A DNA stretch of 9,672 nt. It comes from Candidatus Hecatellales archaeon (GTDB lineage Archaea; Thermoproteota; Bathyarchaeia; Hecatellales; Hecatellaceae). This document shows, one piece after another, positions 1-6,250 of this stretch (positions are counted from its first letter, which is position 1; every line of letters starts with the position of its first letter). Below the pieces are notes generated by a model. That model ran no database searches. It worked only from the letters and a program-made list of their open reading frames with translations, and had not been told where the DNA came from. The translations under genes and the position numbers were made by a program. The DNA lies in contig QMYD01000033.1 of assembly GCA_003662485.1 (NCBI GenBank), forward strand, positions 1 to 9,672, in the 5' to 3' direction.

Positions 1-60
1 ATCTTCGAGGGCAGAGGCCTCGAAGGCCTAACAACCAAAGGATTACGATATTTAGGGTAA
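1..60 (+). CDS. Possible C-terminal end of an upstream protein (partial, unidentified)
   Basis: Frame 1 is open from the first base and ends with TAA at 58-60, giving 19 residues that finish in GLTTKGLRYLG. An LTxKGxxYL ending resembles the tail of a winged-helix domain, but this is too short to identify a family. The next gene has its own promoter after this stop, which fits a gene boundary here. An open stretch of this length can easily occur by chance, so the call is weak. Confidence 0.35.
   Translation: MFEGRGLEGLTTKGLRYLG
3..25. repeat. Short perfect inverted repeat (hairpin)
   Basis: CTTCGAGG at 3-10 is mirrored by CCTCGAAG at 18-25, giving an 8-bp stem with a 7-base loop. It lies inside the possible end of the upstream gene. 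It may be incidental coding sequence or an RNA structure near the 3' end of that transcript; no T-run follows it directly, so it is not called as a terminator. Confidence 0.3.
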
Positions 61-142
61 AGCTCCAAACCTCTCCACCAAAATATCTACTCAAATCTCA
101 TACTTAACGGTTCTATTCACCAATATCTAGCAAAGGATAAAA

Positions 143-150
143 ATTTATAT
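143..150 (+). promoter_or_regulatory. TATA box of the nuoC / nuoI-B-D operon
   Basis: An A-rich stretch (possible BRE) leads into TTTATAT at 144-150, in an otherwise AT-rich 130-base gap. About 26 bases downstream puts the transcription start near 172-175, leaving a 5' leader of roughly 15-18 bases that still contains the Shine-Dalgarno sequence. I see no clear operator repeat around it. Confidence 0.6.
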
Positions 151-175
151 TCTTGAACAGAAATCCCCAATTAAG

Positions 176-182
176 GGAGATG
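176..182 (+). promoter_or_regulatory. Ribosome binding site that decides the nuoC TTG start
   Basis: GGAGATG matches the archaeal Shine-Dalgarno core GGAGGTG except for one base and lies 7 bases before the TTG at 190. An in-frame TGA at 187-189 directly precedes that TTG, so no longer start is possible. Confidence 0.6.
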
Positions 183-189
183 GTTTTGA

Positions 190-630
190 TTGGCCCTCGA
201 GGTTTTAAGAGAAATTCCATCTGAGGTTGAAAGTCGGGGAAACTTTTTCTTCGTCAAGGTTCCACGGGAGAAATACGTTGAGGCTGCGAGGCTTTTAAAG
301 GAGGCTGGGTTTCGAAGGCTACTAACAGTCTCTGCAGTGGACTGGATGGGTGAAAACGGGTTTGAAATCTACTTTTTAGCCTATAATCCCGCTGAAAACC
401 GCTATGTCAAGGTTTCTACGAGAATTCCGAGGGATAAGCCTGAAATCGAAAGCCTTTCAGCCATATGGGGGAACAGCGCCATGCATGAGAGGGAAGCCTG
501 GGAGCTCTTCGGAATAACCTTCCAGGGAAACAGCATGTTGAAGCCTCTCTTCCTCGAGGGCTGGAAGGGACCCCACCCCTTCAGAAAAGACTTCAACTGG
601 AGAAAGTATGCTGAGGAATTCTTAAAGTAG
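190..630 (+). CDS. nuoC: NuoC-like (30 kDa) subunit of a complex I-related oxidoreductase
   Basis: This is a 146-residue protein of the complex I 30-kDa family, equivalent to NuoC or the matching subunit of energy-converting hydrogenases and Mbh/Mbx complexes. The family signature is clear: HEREAWELFGITFQGN at residues 99-114, then a segment ending in FRKDF at 131-135. The subunit carries no cofactor. In known complexes it packs against NuoD and helps build the cytoplasmic peripheral arm. The length fits the stand-alone domain without the long tails of some NuoC proteins. The start is TTG: an in-frame stop immediately precedes it, a Shine-Dalgarno sequence sits 7 bases upstream, and the next Met is residue 53. 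The gene for the fused NuoI-NuoB-NuoD protein begins 11 bases after its stop, so the two are almost surely co-transcribed and their products partners. Confidence 0.92.
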   Translation: MALEVLREIPSEVESRGNFFFVKVPREKYVEAARLLKEAGFRRLLTVSAVDWMGENGFEIYFLAYNPAENRYVKVSTRIPRDKPEIESLSAIWGNSAMHEREAWELFGITFQGNSMLKPLFLEGWKGPHPFRKDFNWRKYAEEFLK

Positions 631-635
631 GAGGG
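630..635 (+). promoter_or_regulatory. Ribosome binding site for the nuoI-B-D fusion gene
   Basis: GGAGGG overlaps the last base of the nuoC stop codon and lies 6 bases before the GTG at 642. This supports the GTG start and suggests translational coupling to nuoC. Confidence 0.7.
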
Positions 636-641
636 ATAAAG

Positions 642-2621
642 GTGAGCTTCTTCGCCGAGTTTAAAATGCTAACCGATAAGGCTATGACCTTTAACTTCCC
701 GCCTGAAATGCCTCTCACCGAAGGCTTTAGGGGAAGACATGTGCTGGACATGGAAAAGTGTGTGGGCTGCGGCCTGTGCAAGGAAATCTGCCCGAACCTG
801 GCCATCACCATGGTTGAGAGGGGGGAGGAGAAGCGTAAATACCCGCAGGTTGACTATTCGAAATGCTGCTTCTGCGGCTTATGCGAGGATATCTGCCCAA
901 GGGAGGCTATCAAACTCTCCCACTTCCCCTTCATCGTAGTCTTCAATAGGGATGCCCTCGTCTACCCGCCTGAAAAGCTTGCTGAGCCCCCCAAGCCTGA
1001 GCATCCAACCCCGCCTAAGATTAAGGGAATCACCAACTGGGCCATTTCCAGAAGCTTCTGGGTTAACTTCTTCTTCACGGGATGCTGCTTCATTGAGGCT
1101 GCCCCCTGGGTTAGCAGCGGCTTCGACATGGAAAGATTTGGAATGCTGGCGAAGGGTTCACCCAGACACTCTGATGTGCTACTTATAGGGGGCTATGTAA
1201 CCATTAAAACGCTTAGGAGAATCCTCCGCATCTATGAGCAGATGCCACGCCCCAAATACGTGATAACGCTTGGATGCTGCCCGGTTAATGGGGGAACCTA
1301 CTGGGACAGCTACAACACGATTAAGAACCTAGAAAACTATATGCCCGTCGACATTATGATTGCGGGATGCCCGCCGAGGCCTGAACCCATCGGGCTGGCA
1401 GTCGTCTTAGCCATGCACGCCGTTCAGAGCGGCTACATGGGCAAGGAGGAGAAGCTAAATAAGGAAGGAAGATACTTGGAGGTGCCTCCAGCCGAGGAGG
1501 AAGCAAAGGAAATTGGTGAGTATTCCATACCCTTCGGCCCCCAGCATCCAGCCTCAGGAAACTTCGACGTATACTTTAAGCTTGAAGGTGAAAAGGTGAA
1601 AAGTGCTAGACCTAATCCTGGATACCTCCACCGAGGCTTCGAAAAGCTTATGGAGTATAGGACCTGGTGGCAGAACATTATGCTCGTCCAGCGGGTTTGC
1701 GTGTTGGATGGGGCAAGCTACGAGCTAAGCTATATAGGGGCTGTTGAGAAGCTAGCTGGAGTTGAAGTTCCAAGGAGGGCGCAATACCTCAGGGTGATTC
1801 AAGCTGAACTCTGCAGGATTCAGAGCCACCTACTCAACCTCGGCCTAATCGGGGGAGCAACAGGCTTCGACACTATGACAAGGATAACATGGGGTGATAG
1901 AGAGCAAATTCTTCTACTCCTCGAAAAGCTTACTGGAGGGAGAATCTACCACATCTATAATATTCCAGGGGGCGTAAGGAGAGACCTACCCTCAAACTTT
2001 AAGGAGGACTTCAAGAAGGTTATGAACTACATGCTTAAGCAGCTTGACCTATACGACAACCTATGCTTCACCAACCCCGTCTTCAAGCGTAGAACTAAGG
2101 AGCTTGGAGTTTTACCTGCTGATAAGGCTATAGACCTCGACGTTACAGGCCCTAATGCTAGGGCTTCAGGCATAAAGTTCGACGTGAGGGAGGCTATGCC
2201 ATACGAAGCCTATGAGGAGTTAGGATTTAACATGGTTACTCTGGATGGCTCCGACGCCTACTCTAGGGCGCTGTGTAGGAGGAAGGAGATAGAGGAAAGC
2301 CTTTACATCGTGGAGAATGCCATTGAAAAGATTCCAGGTGGAAAGCTTTCTGAGCGGAACGCTAGGGGAGGTGTTCGGCTTTCACCTTTCTCCCCACTCC
2401 CCAAGGGTGAAACCATCCACTGCGTTGAAAGTGCAAGAGGTGAGCTATGCTTCCATGTGGTCAGTGATGGCAAGCCTATGCCTTATAGGGTTAAAATAAG
2501 GGGGCCAACCTTCGACAGCATTCTGGTTGCAATGCCTGAAATCTTAAAAGGTGAAAACGTGGCGGAAATCCCTGTGATCTACTGGAGCCTAGACAACTGC
2601 CCAGCAGACCACGACAGGTGA
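642..2621 (+). CDS. nuoI-nuoB-nuoD: Fused NuoI-NuoB-NuoD-like protein (complex I / Ehr-type Q-module)
   Basis: A single 659-residue chain joins three subunits that are normally separate. Residues 1-95 are NuoI-like, with ligands C40/C43/C46/C50 and C75/C78/C81/C85 for two [4Fe-4S] clusters. A proline-rich linker follows (about 108-126). Residues 135-265 are NuoB-like, with the tandem cysteines C148-C149 typical of complex I rather than hydrogenase, plus C213 and C243, forming an N2-type cluster site. Residues 290-659 are NuoD-like, from GPQHP at 299-303 through GYLHRGFEK to the final DNCPADHDR. Electrons probably pass from ferredoxin through the clusters to a site between NuoB and NuoD. Hydrogenase Ni-Fe ligands are incomplete: CxxC is C353xxD356 and C653xxD656. 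The residues matching quinone-contacting His38 and Tyr87 of Thermus Nqo4 are G306 and V354. The chain stops at the Arg after the last motif, as in NuoD, with no cleavable hydrogenase tail. It starts with GTG. Reaction and acceptor are unknown; an Mbx/Mbs- or Ehr-like complex is most likely. Confidence 0.9.
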   Translation: MSFFAEFKMLTDKAMTFNFPPEMPLTEGFRGRHVLDMEKCVGCGLCKEICPNLAITMVERGEEKRKYPQVDYSKCCFCGLCEDICPREAIKLSHFPFIVVFNRDALVYPPEKLAEPPKPEHPTPPKIKGITNWAISRSFWVNFFFTGCCFIEAAPWVSSGFDMERFGMLAKGSPRHSDVLLIGGYVTIKTLRRILRIYEQMPRPKYVITLGCCPVNGGTYWDSYNTIKNLENYMPVDIMIAGCPPRPEPIGLAVVLAMHAVQSGYMGKEEKLNKEGRYLEVPPAEEEAKEIGEYSIPFGPQHPASGNFDVYFKLEGEKVKSARPNPGYLHRGFEKLMEYRTWWQNIMLVQRVCVLDGASYELSYIGAVEKLAGVEVPRRAQYLRVIQAELCRIQSHLLNLGLIGGATGFDTMTRITWGDREQILLLLEKLTGGRIYHIYNIPGGVRRDLPSNFKEDFKKVMNYMLKQLDLYDNLCFTNPVFKRRTKELGVLPADKAIDLDVTGPNARASGIKFDVREAMPYEAYEELGFNMVTLDGSDAYSRALCRRKEIEESLYIVENAIEKIPGGKLSERNARGGVRLSPFSPLPKGETIHCVESARGELCFHVVSDGKPMPYRVKIRGPTFDSILVAMPEILKGENVAEIPVIYWSLDNCPADHDR

Positions 2622-2626
2622 AGGAG

Positions 2627-2646
2627 TTTTCCCTCTTCTCTTTTTT
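2627..2646 (+). terminator. Pyrimidine/T-run terminator after the nuo operon
   Basis: An unbroken 20-base pyrimidine tract starts five bases after the stop codon and ends in six T residues (2641-2646). Archaeal termination commonly uses such T-rich tracts without a hairpin. It closes the two-gene unit before the convergent tRNA gene. Confidence 0.55.
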
Positions 2647-2745
2647 AGGTTGAGGGATTAGCTCATCCAAGCATAAGCCGAATTAGGCCGGATACTCTTA
2701 TCGCTTCTCGCCCAAAACTCTTTAGGATTGCCTTTTCGTAGTGGG

Positions 2746-2750
2746 AAAAA
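2746..2750 (-). terminator. T-run terminator of tRNA-Ile
   Basis: On the - strand, five T residues lie 5 bases beyond the encoded CCA, within the sequence CCCTTTTTCCC. The rest of the gap (2651-2745) shows no gene, no box C/D motif and no convincing hairpin. Confidence 0.5.
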
Positions 2751-2755
2751 GGGTT

Positions 2756-2833
2756 TGGTGGGCCGGGCCGGATTTGAACCGGCGACCCCACGGTTATCAG
2801 CCGTGTGCTCTAACCAGGCTGAGCCACCGGCCC
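2756..2833 (-). tRNA. tRNA-Ile (anticodon GAU), CCA encoded
   Basis: The - strand folds into a complete cloverleaf. The acceptor stem is GGGCCGG/CCGGCCC, the D stem GCTC/GAGC, the anticodon stem CACGG/CCGTG with loop CTGATAA, the variable loop 5 bases, and the T stem GCCGG/CCGGC with loop TTCAAAT. The discriminator base is A. The anticodon GAT (+ strand 2796-2798) reads the isoleucine codons AUC and AUU. The terminal CCA is encoded at 2756-2758. The anticodon loop has the normal 7 bases, so there is no intron at the usual archaeal position. The gene has its own TATA box and T-run and lies downstream of herA on the same strand. Confidence 0.96.
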
Positions 2834-2858
2834 AGCACATGAATGAAGGAGTTGAGAG

Positions 2859-2866
2859 GATAAAAG
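2859..2866 (-). promoter_or_regulatory. TATA box of tRNA-Ile
   Basis: On the - strand, CTTTTATC lies about 26-29 bases ahead of the mature tRNA 5' end (2833), the normal archaeal TATA spacing. It sits in the 47-base gap between herA and the tRNA, so the tRNA can be transcribed on its own, possibly with added read-through from herA. Confidence 0.55.
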
Positions 2867-2880
2867 CCTTTCCGCACCCC

Positions 2881-4458
2881 TTATATTACTTCTTCCTCGT
2901 ATCGGCCTCTTTTAACCTCAGCCCTTCTAGCTTCCGCCAGGCTGAAGTTGCTTAACCCCTCCTTCAAATACTCTTCTAAGTATTCCTTGTAGTCGAAGAT
3001 TTTCACGGGGACTGCGAAATGGATTTTGGGTTGGGAGACTAGGAGGGCCTCCCCTACATCTAGCATTTTAAGCTCCACGTCGGAGTATTCGAGGTAGGGG
3101 GTGTTCTCTGAGAGGTAGGCCCTATCCTCCCTAAGCGTGGTTTTCAGGATAAGCTTGGTCCAGAGCTCTGCGAAAACGTCTCGGTTGATGAGGGAGGGCC
3201 TGGGTGTAACAGCGTTTAAGCCCACCCTATACTTCCGATGGGTTAAAGCAATATCCGAGAAGATTCCTCCCCGCTCCTCTAGGAATTTGTGAGCCTCCTC
3301 CAGCGTGATGAGGAGGTAGGGAAGCCTCCTCCAAGCCTCATAGTCCCCCCTCCAGGCTTCCCTGTAATAGCTTACCGCCTTGTTCACAATCCAGGATACC
3401 ACCTGCCTCTGGGTTTCCTCGCTTAACCCTGAAATGTCTACGAGAACCGTTTTACCCTTAACAATAGCCTCCACAATGCTATCAGCCGCATCCAGGGTTA
3501 AGCCTGCCTCGAAAACGGTCTCATCTAGGTTTGAAAGCTTCCTTAGGAGGGCTTCAATCACCTGCTTGGAGCCTGAAACCTTCCTTCGAACTCCATCCGC
3601 ATCCTCCTCCCGGTATAGGGCTACAGCCTTCTCAACCCAGTCCTCCCCGAAATGCTTCGAAAGCTTTACCGCATAATGGATTTGGGGTTGGGAAACATCT
3701 GGGAGGAGCCATTGAAGCTGCTGGGGGCTTAAACCCTTAAGCCCTATCCTAAGCGGGATGAAGCCTACCTCACCTTTAGGCTTAACCAGGCCGACGTATT
3801 CGAGGCGGGTAGAGGCTAAGGGGTGGTCGATAAGCCCCCTCCCTATGTTTTTGCCGGTAAGCAGTTCTCCTGCAAAGTCGAAGATTAAGCCTACCGCCTC
3901 ACCCTGAGTGGCCATGAGTTCAGAGTTTAATACGAGTTCAGCGTTGGTTTTACCTGAGCCTATCTGACCTACCATAGCAGCCATTCTCGGGATGAAGTCT
4001 ACGTCTAAGCCTACTATCACCTCCCTCACGGGTCCCCTTCCACCCTCACGGAGGTATCCAAGCCTAAGCCTGCCTTCAAGCTTCAAGCTTTCATAGTCTA
4101 CGCTCCTCAGGGTTGAGGCCTTCCAGCCATAATCCGGGTTCAACGTTGGAGACCTAAGCCTGCCTTCCCCATCCCTCTCAAGGAAGAGTACAGCCTCCAC
4201 ATGCCTGTACTGCGAGTAGGGGCCAACCGTCCGCATGGAACCCTTCAAGTCTTTAAGCTCCTCCACCTCGCCGAGGGTGGAGCAGCTTCCAGCATTGGTA
4301 ACCCTAGCGTAGAAGGCTTTATCCTCCCCATCTGCGGGGGTTAACTTGAGAATCTGGCCGAAGCTAACCTCGGCTTCAGCGGTAACCACAAGGTTTACCT
4401 TATCCCCCTCAGAGCTTCTAACTCTTCCAAGCTCTAAGCCTTCAACCCTAGTAGTCAA
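2881..4458 (-). CDS. herA: HerA-like hexameric DNA translocase/ATPase
   Basis: This 525-residue protein matches the archaeal HerA family, a ring-shaped ATPase of the FtsK/HerA group that pumps DNA and drives the NurA nuclease in resecting double-strand breaks for homologous recombination. The N-terminal part (about 5-150) looks like the HAS-barrel domain. Walker A is GQIGSGKT at 164-171, the segment FDFAGE at 193-198 matches the usual DxxGEY region, and Walker B is LLITLEEAH at 382-390, with E387/E388 as the acidic pair. The motif normally written TQRP reads TPRP (418-421), an unusual change. Length is typical. The start is TTG with a strong Shine-Dalgarno 6 bases upstream inside the end of nurA; the next Met is residue 75. 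It overlaps nurA by 11 bases, so the two are co-transcribed and their products probably form one complex. mre11 and rad50, often neighbours in archaea, are absent here. Confidence 0.9.
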   Translation of the reverse strand: MTTRVEGLELGRVRSSEGDKVNLVVTAEAEVSFGQILKLTPADGEDKAFYARVTNAGSCSTLGEVEELKDLKGSMRTVGPYSQYRHVEAVLFLERDGEGRLRSPTLNPDYGWKASTLRSVDYESLKLEGRLRLGYLREGGRGPVREVIVGLDVDFIPRMAAMVGQIGSGKTNAELVLNSELMATQGEAVGLIFDFAGELLTGKNIGRGLIDHPLASTRLEYVGLVKPKGEVGFIPLRIGLKGLSPQQLQWLLPDVSQPQIHYAVKLSKHFGEDWVEKAVALYREEDADGVRRKVSGSKQVIEALLRKLSNLDETVFEAGLTLDAADSIVEAIVKGKTVLVDISGLSEETQRQVVSWIVNKAVSYYREAWRGDYEAWRRLPYLLITLEEAHKFLEERGGIFSDIALTHRKYRVGLNAVTPRPSLINRDVFAELWTKLILKTTLREDRAYLSENTPYLEYSDVELKMLDVGEALLVSQPKIHFAVPVKIFDYKEYLEEYLKEGLSNFSLAEARRAEVKRGRYEEEVI

Positions 4459-5494
4459 CTATTTCCTCCCCCAGCTGGTAGTCGTGGCTTAGGCCGAGGA
4501 GAACCCTCCTAAAGCTTGCAGCCTCAGCCTCCCTAAGAAGCTCCTCTAGTAGGCCTTTTTCCTCTAGGCTTCTGTAAACCTCCTCCTCATACTCTATGAG
4601 TTTAGGCTCTGGAATATGGGTCCAGCGGTGGGCGAGGTATAGGGGGGCCGGATAGCCGTCGCAGCGAGCATCCCTGGAAAGGTAGGCAAGCTCCGAGGCA
4701 GCCTGAACCACGGATTCACCCTCCACCATGTAGTCTACGAAATCGCAGCGGAAAACCCTTGAGCTTGAGGGTGAAAGCTTAACCGCTGAAACCTTTGCGT
4801 AGAGTCTAAGCCCCCTAACCCTTCCAACCCTAACCGGATAGTAGATCCAGGTTTCCCGGAGGCTTCCATCCCTGCAAAGCCTTTCACCAGTGAGGCTTAG
4901 GCTTGCTAGGAGGTCCCGGCCTTGACCGTCCAGCAGTCTGAGTGAGCGCTTGGGGATGGTGACCATCCTAACTCTTCTTCTCTTAGCCTCCTCATAGAGG
5001 TCGAGGAGGAAGTTTTTAGCCCCACCAAAGTAGGCTGCACCATCTAGGAGGCAGAAGTCCCTTTCCCCAAGGTTAAGCGATTTGAGGGCTTGGAGGGCGA
5101 GTTCGCTTTCAAACCTTCTAAGCCTGCTCCAGATCTCGTAGAGCCTCCTGGCAGGAGGGCATACGACGCCGAAAACATGGTCTTCGAAGCCCTCATCCAC
5201 GACGATAGGCCTTCCAGCCTGAACTTCCACCACCACGTAGGCGCAGCGGCTTACACCAACACGCCAATAGTTTCCGGAGAGGAGGGGATAGAAGGAGGCA
5301 TCTACGGAGAGCATTCTCCCCTTAGGCTTAGAGGAAGCTAGCGAGGTGAACTTCTCCCTTGAAACCTCCTCGAAGGATGGTTCGCCCTCAGGGGGTGGCT
5401 CCCCAACAGGAACCCCGCCATCAACATACCTCTTAAGGTCTTCAACAACCTCAAAAATTTCCCGGCGGAGGCCATCCGTCAAGGCCCTCTCCAA
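4448..5494 (-). CDS. nurA: NurA-domain nuclease, partner of HerA
   Basis: This 348-residue protein has the NurA fold, a Mn-dependent nuclease that works inside the HerA ring to trim DNA ends to 3' overhangs. Visible motifs are SVDASF at 63-68 (metal-binding D65), E129/E131 in the helix before the second strand, LLDGA at 149-153 (D151), K182 in the PKRS segment, and the C-terminal YPAPLYLAHRWTHI at 281-294 with H289 and H293. Overall similarity to NurA is mainly in these motifs, as is normal for this fast-evolving family. Length is near that of known crenarchaeal NurA. The start is TTG; an in-frame TAA 30 bases upstream with no ATG or GTG between limits the choice, and the next Met is residue 61, just before motif I. 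A TATA box about 26 bases ahead of the TTG and no Shine-Dalgarno point to a leaderless mRNA. It is the first gene of the nurA-herA operon. Confidence 0.88.
   Translation of the reverse strand: MERALTDGLRREIFEVVEDLKRYVDGGVPVGEPPPEGEPSFEEVSREKFTSLASSKPKGRMLSVDASFYPLLSGNYWRVGVSRCAYVVVEVQAGRPIVVDEGFEDHVFGVVCPPARRLYEIWSRLRRFESELALQALKSLNLGERDFCLLDGAAYFGGAKNFLLDLYEEAKRRRVRMVTIPKRSLRLLDGQGRDLLASLSLTGERLCRDGSLRETWIYYPVRVGRVRGLRLYAKVSAVKLSPSSSRVFRCDFVDYMVEGESVVQAASELAYLSRDARCDGYPAPLYLAHRWTHIPEPKLIEYEEEVYRSLEEKGLLEELLREAEAASFRRVLLGLSHDYQLGEEIVDY
4465..4472 (-). promoter_or_regulatory. Ribosome binding site for herA, inside nurA
   Basis: GGGGGAGG on the - strand lies 6 bases before the herA TTG at 4458 and within the last codons of nurA. 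It fixes the TTG as the start and would allow herA to be translated independently of nurA. Confidence 0.7.
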
Positions 5495-5518
5495 CCTGAA
5501 AGAGAGGAGGCCCCATTT

Positions 5519-5526
5519 TATTTAAG
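5519..5526 (-). promoter_or_regulatory. TATA box of nurA-herA (leaderless mRNA likely)
   Basis: CTTAAATA on the - strand is centred near 5522, about 28 bases ahead of the TTG at 5494. With the usual archaeal spacing, transcription would begin at or within a few bases of the start codon. The bases between contain no Shine-Dalgarno match. Confidence 0.5.
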
Positions 5527-5564
5527 CTTGTGAGGAAGGTGAAAGTATTAGCCAACGATAATGG

Positions 5565-5575
5565 AAAAATATTAA
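5565..5575 (+). promoter_or_regulatory. TATA box of the phosphoesterase-MBL-valS operon
   Basis: The AT-only run AAAAATATTAA is centred near 5570, placing the transcription start near 5596 and leaving a leader of about 22 bases before the first gene. It is divergent from the nurA promoter about 45 bases away, so a regulator bound between them could affect both operons; no clear operator repeat is visible. The leader is too short for a riboswitch or T-box. Confidence 0.5.
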
Positions 5576-5604
5576 CTTTAACTTTCTGTTTTCTTTTTGA
5601 GGTA

Positions 5605-5612
5605 GGGGGAGG
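5605..5612 (+). promoter_or_regulatory. Ribosome binding site of the metallophosphoesterase
   Basis: GGGGGAGG lies 5 bases before the ATG at 5618 and 8 before the alternative GTG at 5621; either start is possible and differs by one residue. Confidence 0.65.
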
Positions 5613-5617
5613 CTGGG

Positions 5618-6250
5618 ATGGTGAGGATTCTAGCCTGCTCAGACTTCCACGGCAATCTTGAGGCTGCCTCCAGGCTTGCTGAAATCGCTAGAAGGGAAAG
5701 GTTCAGCCTAATCCTCGTGGCTGGGGATATAACCCATCTCGGCCCAGTTGAGGCTGGGAGAAGAATAATCGAAACACTTTTGGAGGCTGGGAGACCCGTC
5801 CTCCACGTGCCCGGAAACATGGATCCCCCAGGCCTCCACGAGGCCTTAAAAGATTTGGGGGTAAGCCTCCACGGCAGAGGCCTGGTTTTGGAGGGTTTAG
5901 CCTTTGTGGGAGCTGGCTTCGAATGTGAGGGGCTTGAAGCCTTAACTGATGGTGTTAGGCAGCTTGGGGGTAGGAGGCCTGACATCGTTTTAACCCATGC
6001 CCCCCCAAAGGATACGAAGGTAGACCTAGCGTGGAACGGCTCCCACGTTGGCTGCATGAGGCTGGCGGAATTCATTTTGAAGTTTAAGCCTAGGCTCTCC
6101 GTCTGCGGCCATATTCATGAGGCTAGGGGAACCGATAGGCTTGGTGAAACCCTAATATGTAATGCTGGACCAGCCTCCAGAGGTTTCTACGCCGAAATCT
6201 CCCTGGAGGGGGAGGTTAATGTCTCCCTGAAAAGGTTTGAGTTTAGGTGA
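5618..6250 (+). CDS. Calcineurin-like metallophosphoesterase (YfcE/MJ0936-like)
   Basis: This 210-residue protein is a small binuclear-metal phosphoesterase of the calcineurin-like superfamily. The metal ligands appear in the usual order: SDFHG with D9 and H11, VAGD with D37, PGNMD with N67, THAPP with H127, and CGHIH with H165 and H167. The first loop reads GNxD rather than GNHD, as in several archaeal members. Family enzymes hydrolyse phosphodiesters or phosphomonoesters such as cyclic nucleotides or nucleotides; the substrate cannot be read from the sequence. It has no signal peptide or membrane segment, so it should be cytoplasmic. It is the first gene of an operon, with its own promoter and a strong Shine-Dalgarno, and it is the only complete gene here that starts with ATG. 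Its stop overlaps the start of the next gene by 4 bases, so the two are probably translationally coupled. Confidence 0.88.
   Translation: MVRILACSDFHGNLEAASRLAEIARRERFSLILVAGDITHLGPVEAGRRIIETLLEAGRPVLHVPGNMDPPGLHEALKDLGVSLHGRGLVLEGLAFVGAGFECEGLEALTDGVRQLGGRRPDIVLTHAPPKDTKVDLAWNGSHVGCMRLAEFILKFKPRLSVCGHIHEARGTDRLGETLICNAGPASRGFYAEISLEGEVNVSLKRFEFR

Noticed and set aside
642..2621. Calling the fused protein a [NiFe] hydrogenase
   Set aside because: Both Ni-Fe CxxC motifs lack their second Cys and there is no C-terminal maturation peptide, so hydrogen chemistry is not supported.
2647..2745. A small RNA (box C/D or similar) in the gap between the nuo operon and the tRNA
   Set aside because: No paired C (RTGATGA) and D (CTGA) boxes on either strand and no convincing long hairpin.
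2658..2955. Open frames on both strands across 2658-2840 (-) and 2728-2955 (+)
   Set aside because: They read through the tRNA-Ile gene; peptides such as GVAGSNPARPT are the familiar false translation of tRNA T-arm sequence.
5527..5617. A riboswitch or T-box controlling the valS operon
   Set aside because: The predicted leader is only about 22 bases, and valS lies behind two other genes.
5578..6075. A 165-codon - strand open frame opposite the metallophosphoesterase
   Set aside because: It is antisense to a gene with complete metal-binding motifs and has no recognisable domain of its own.
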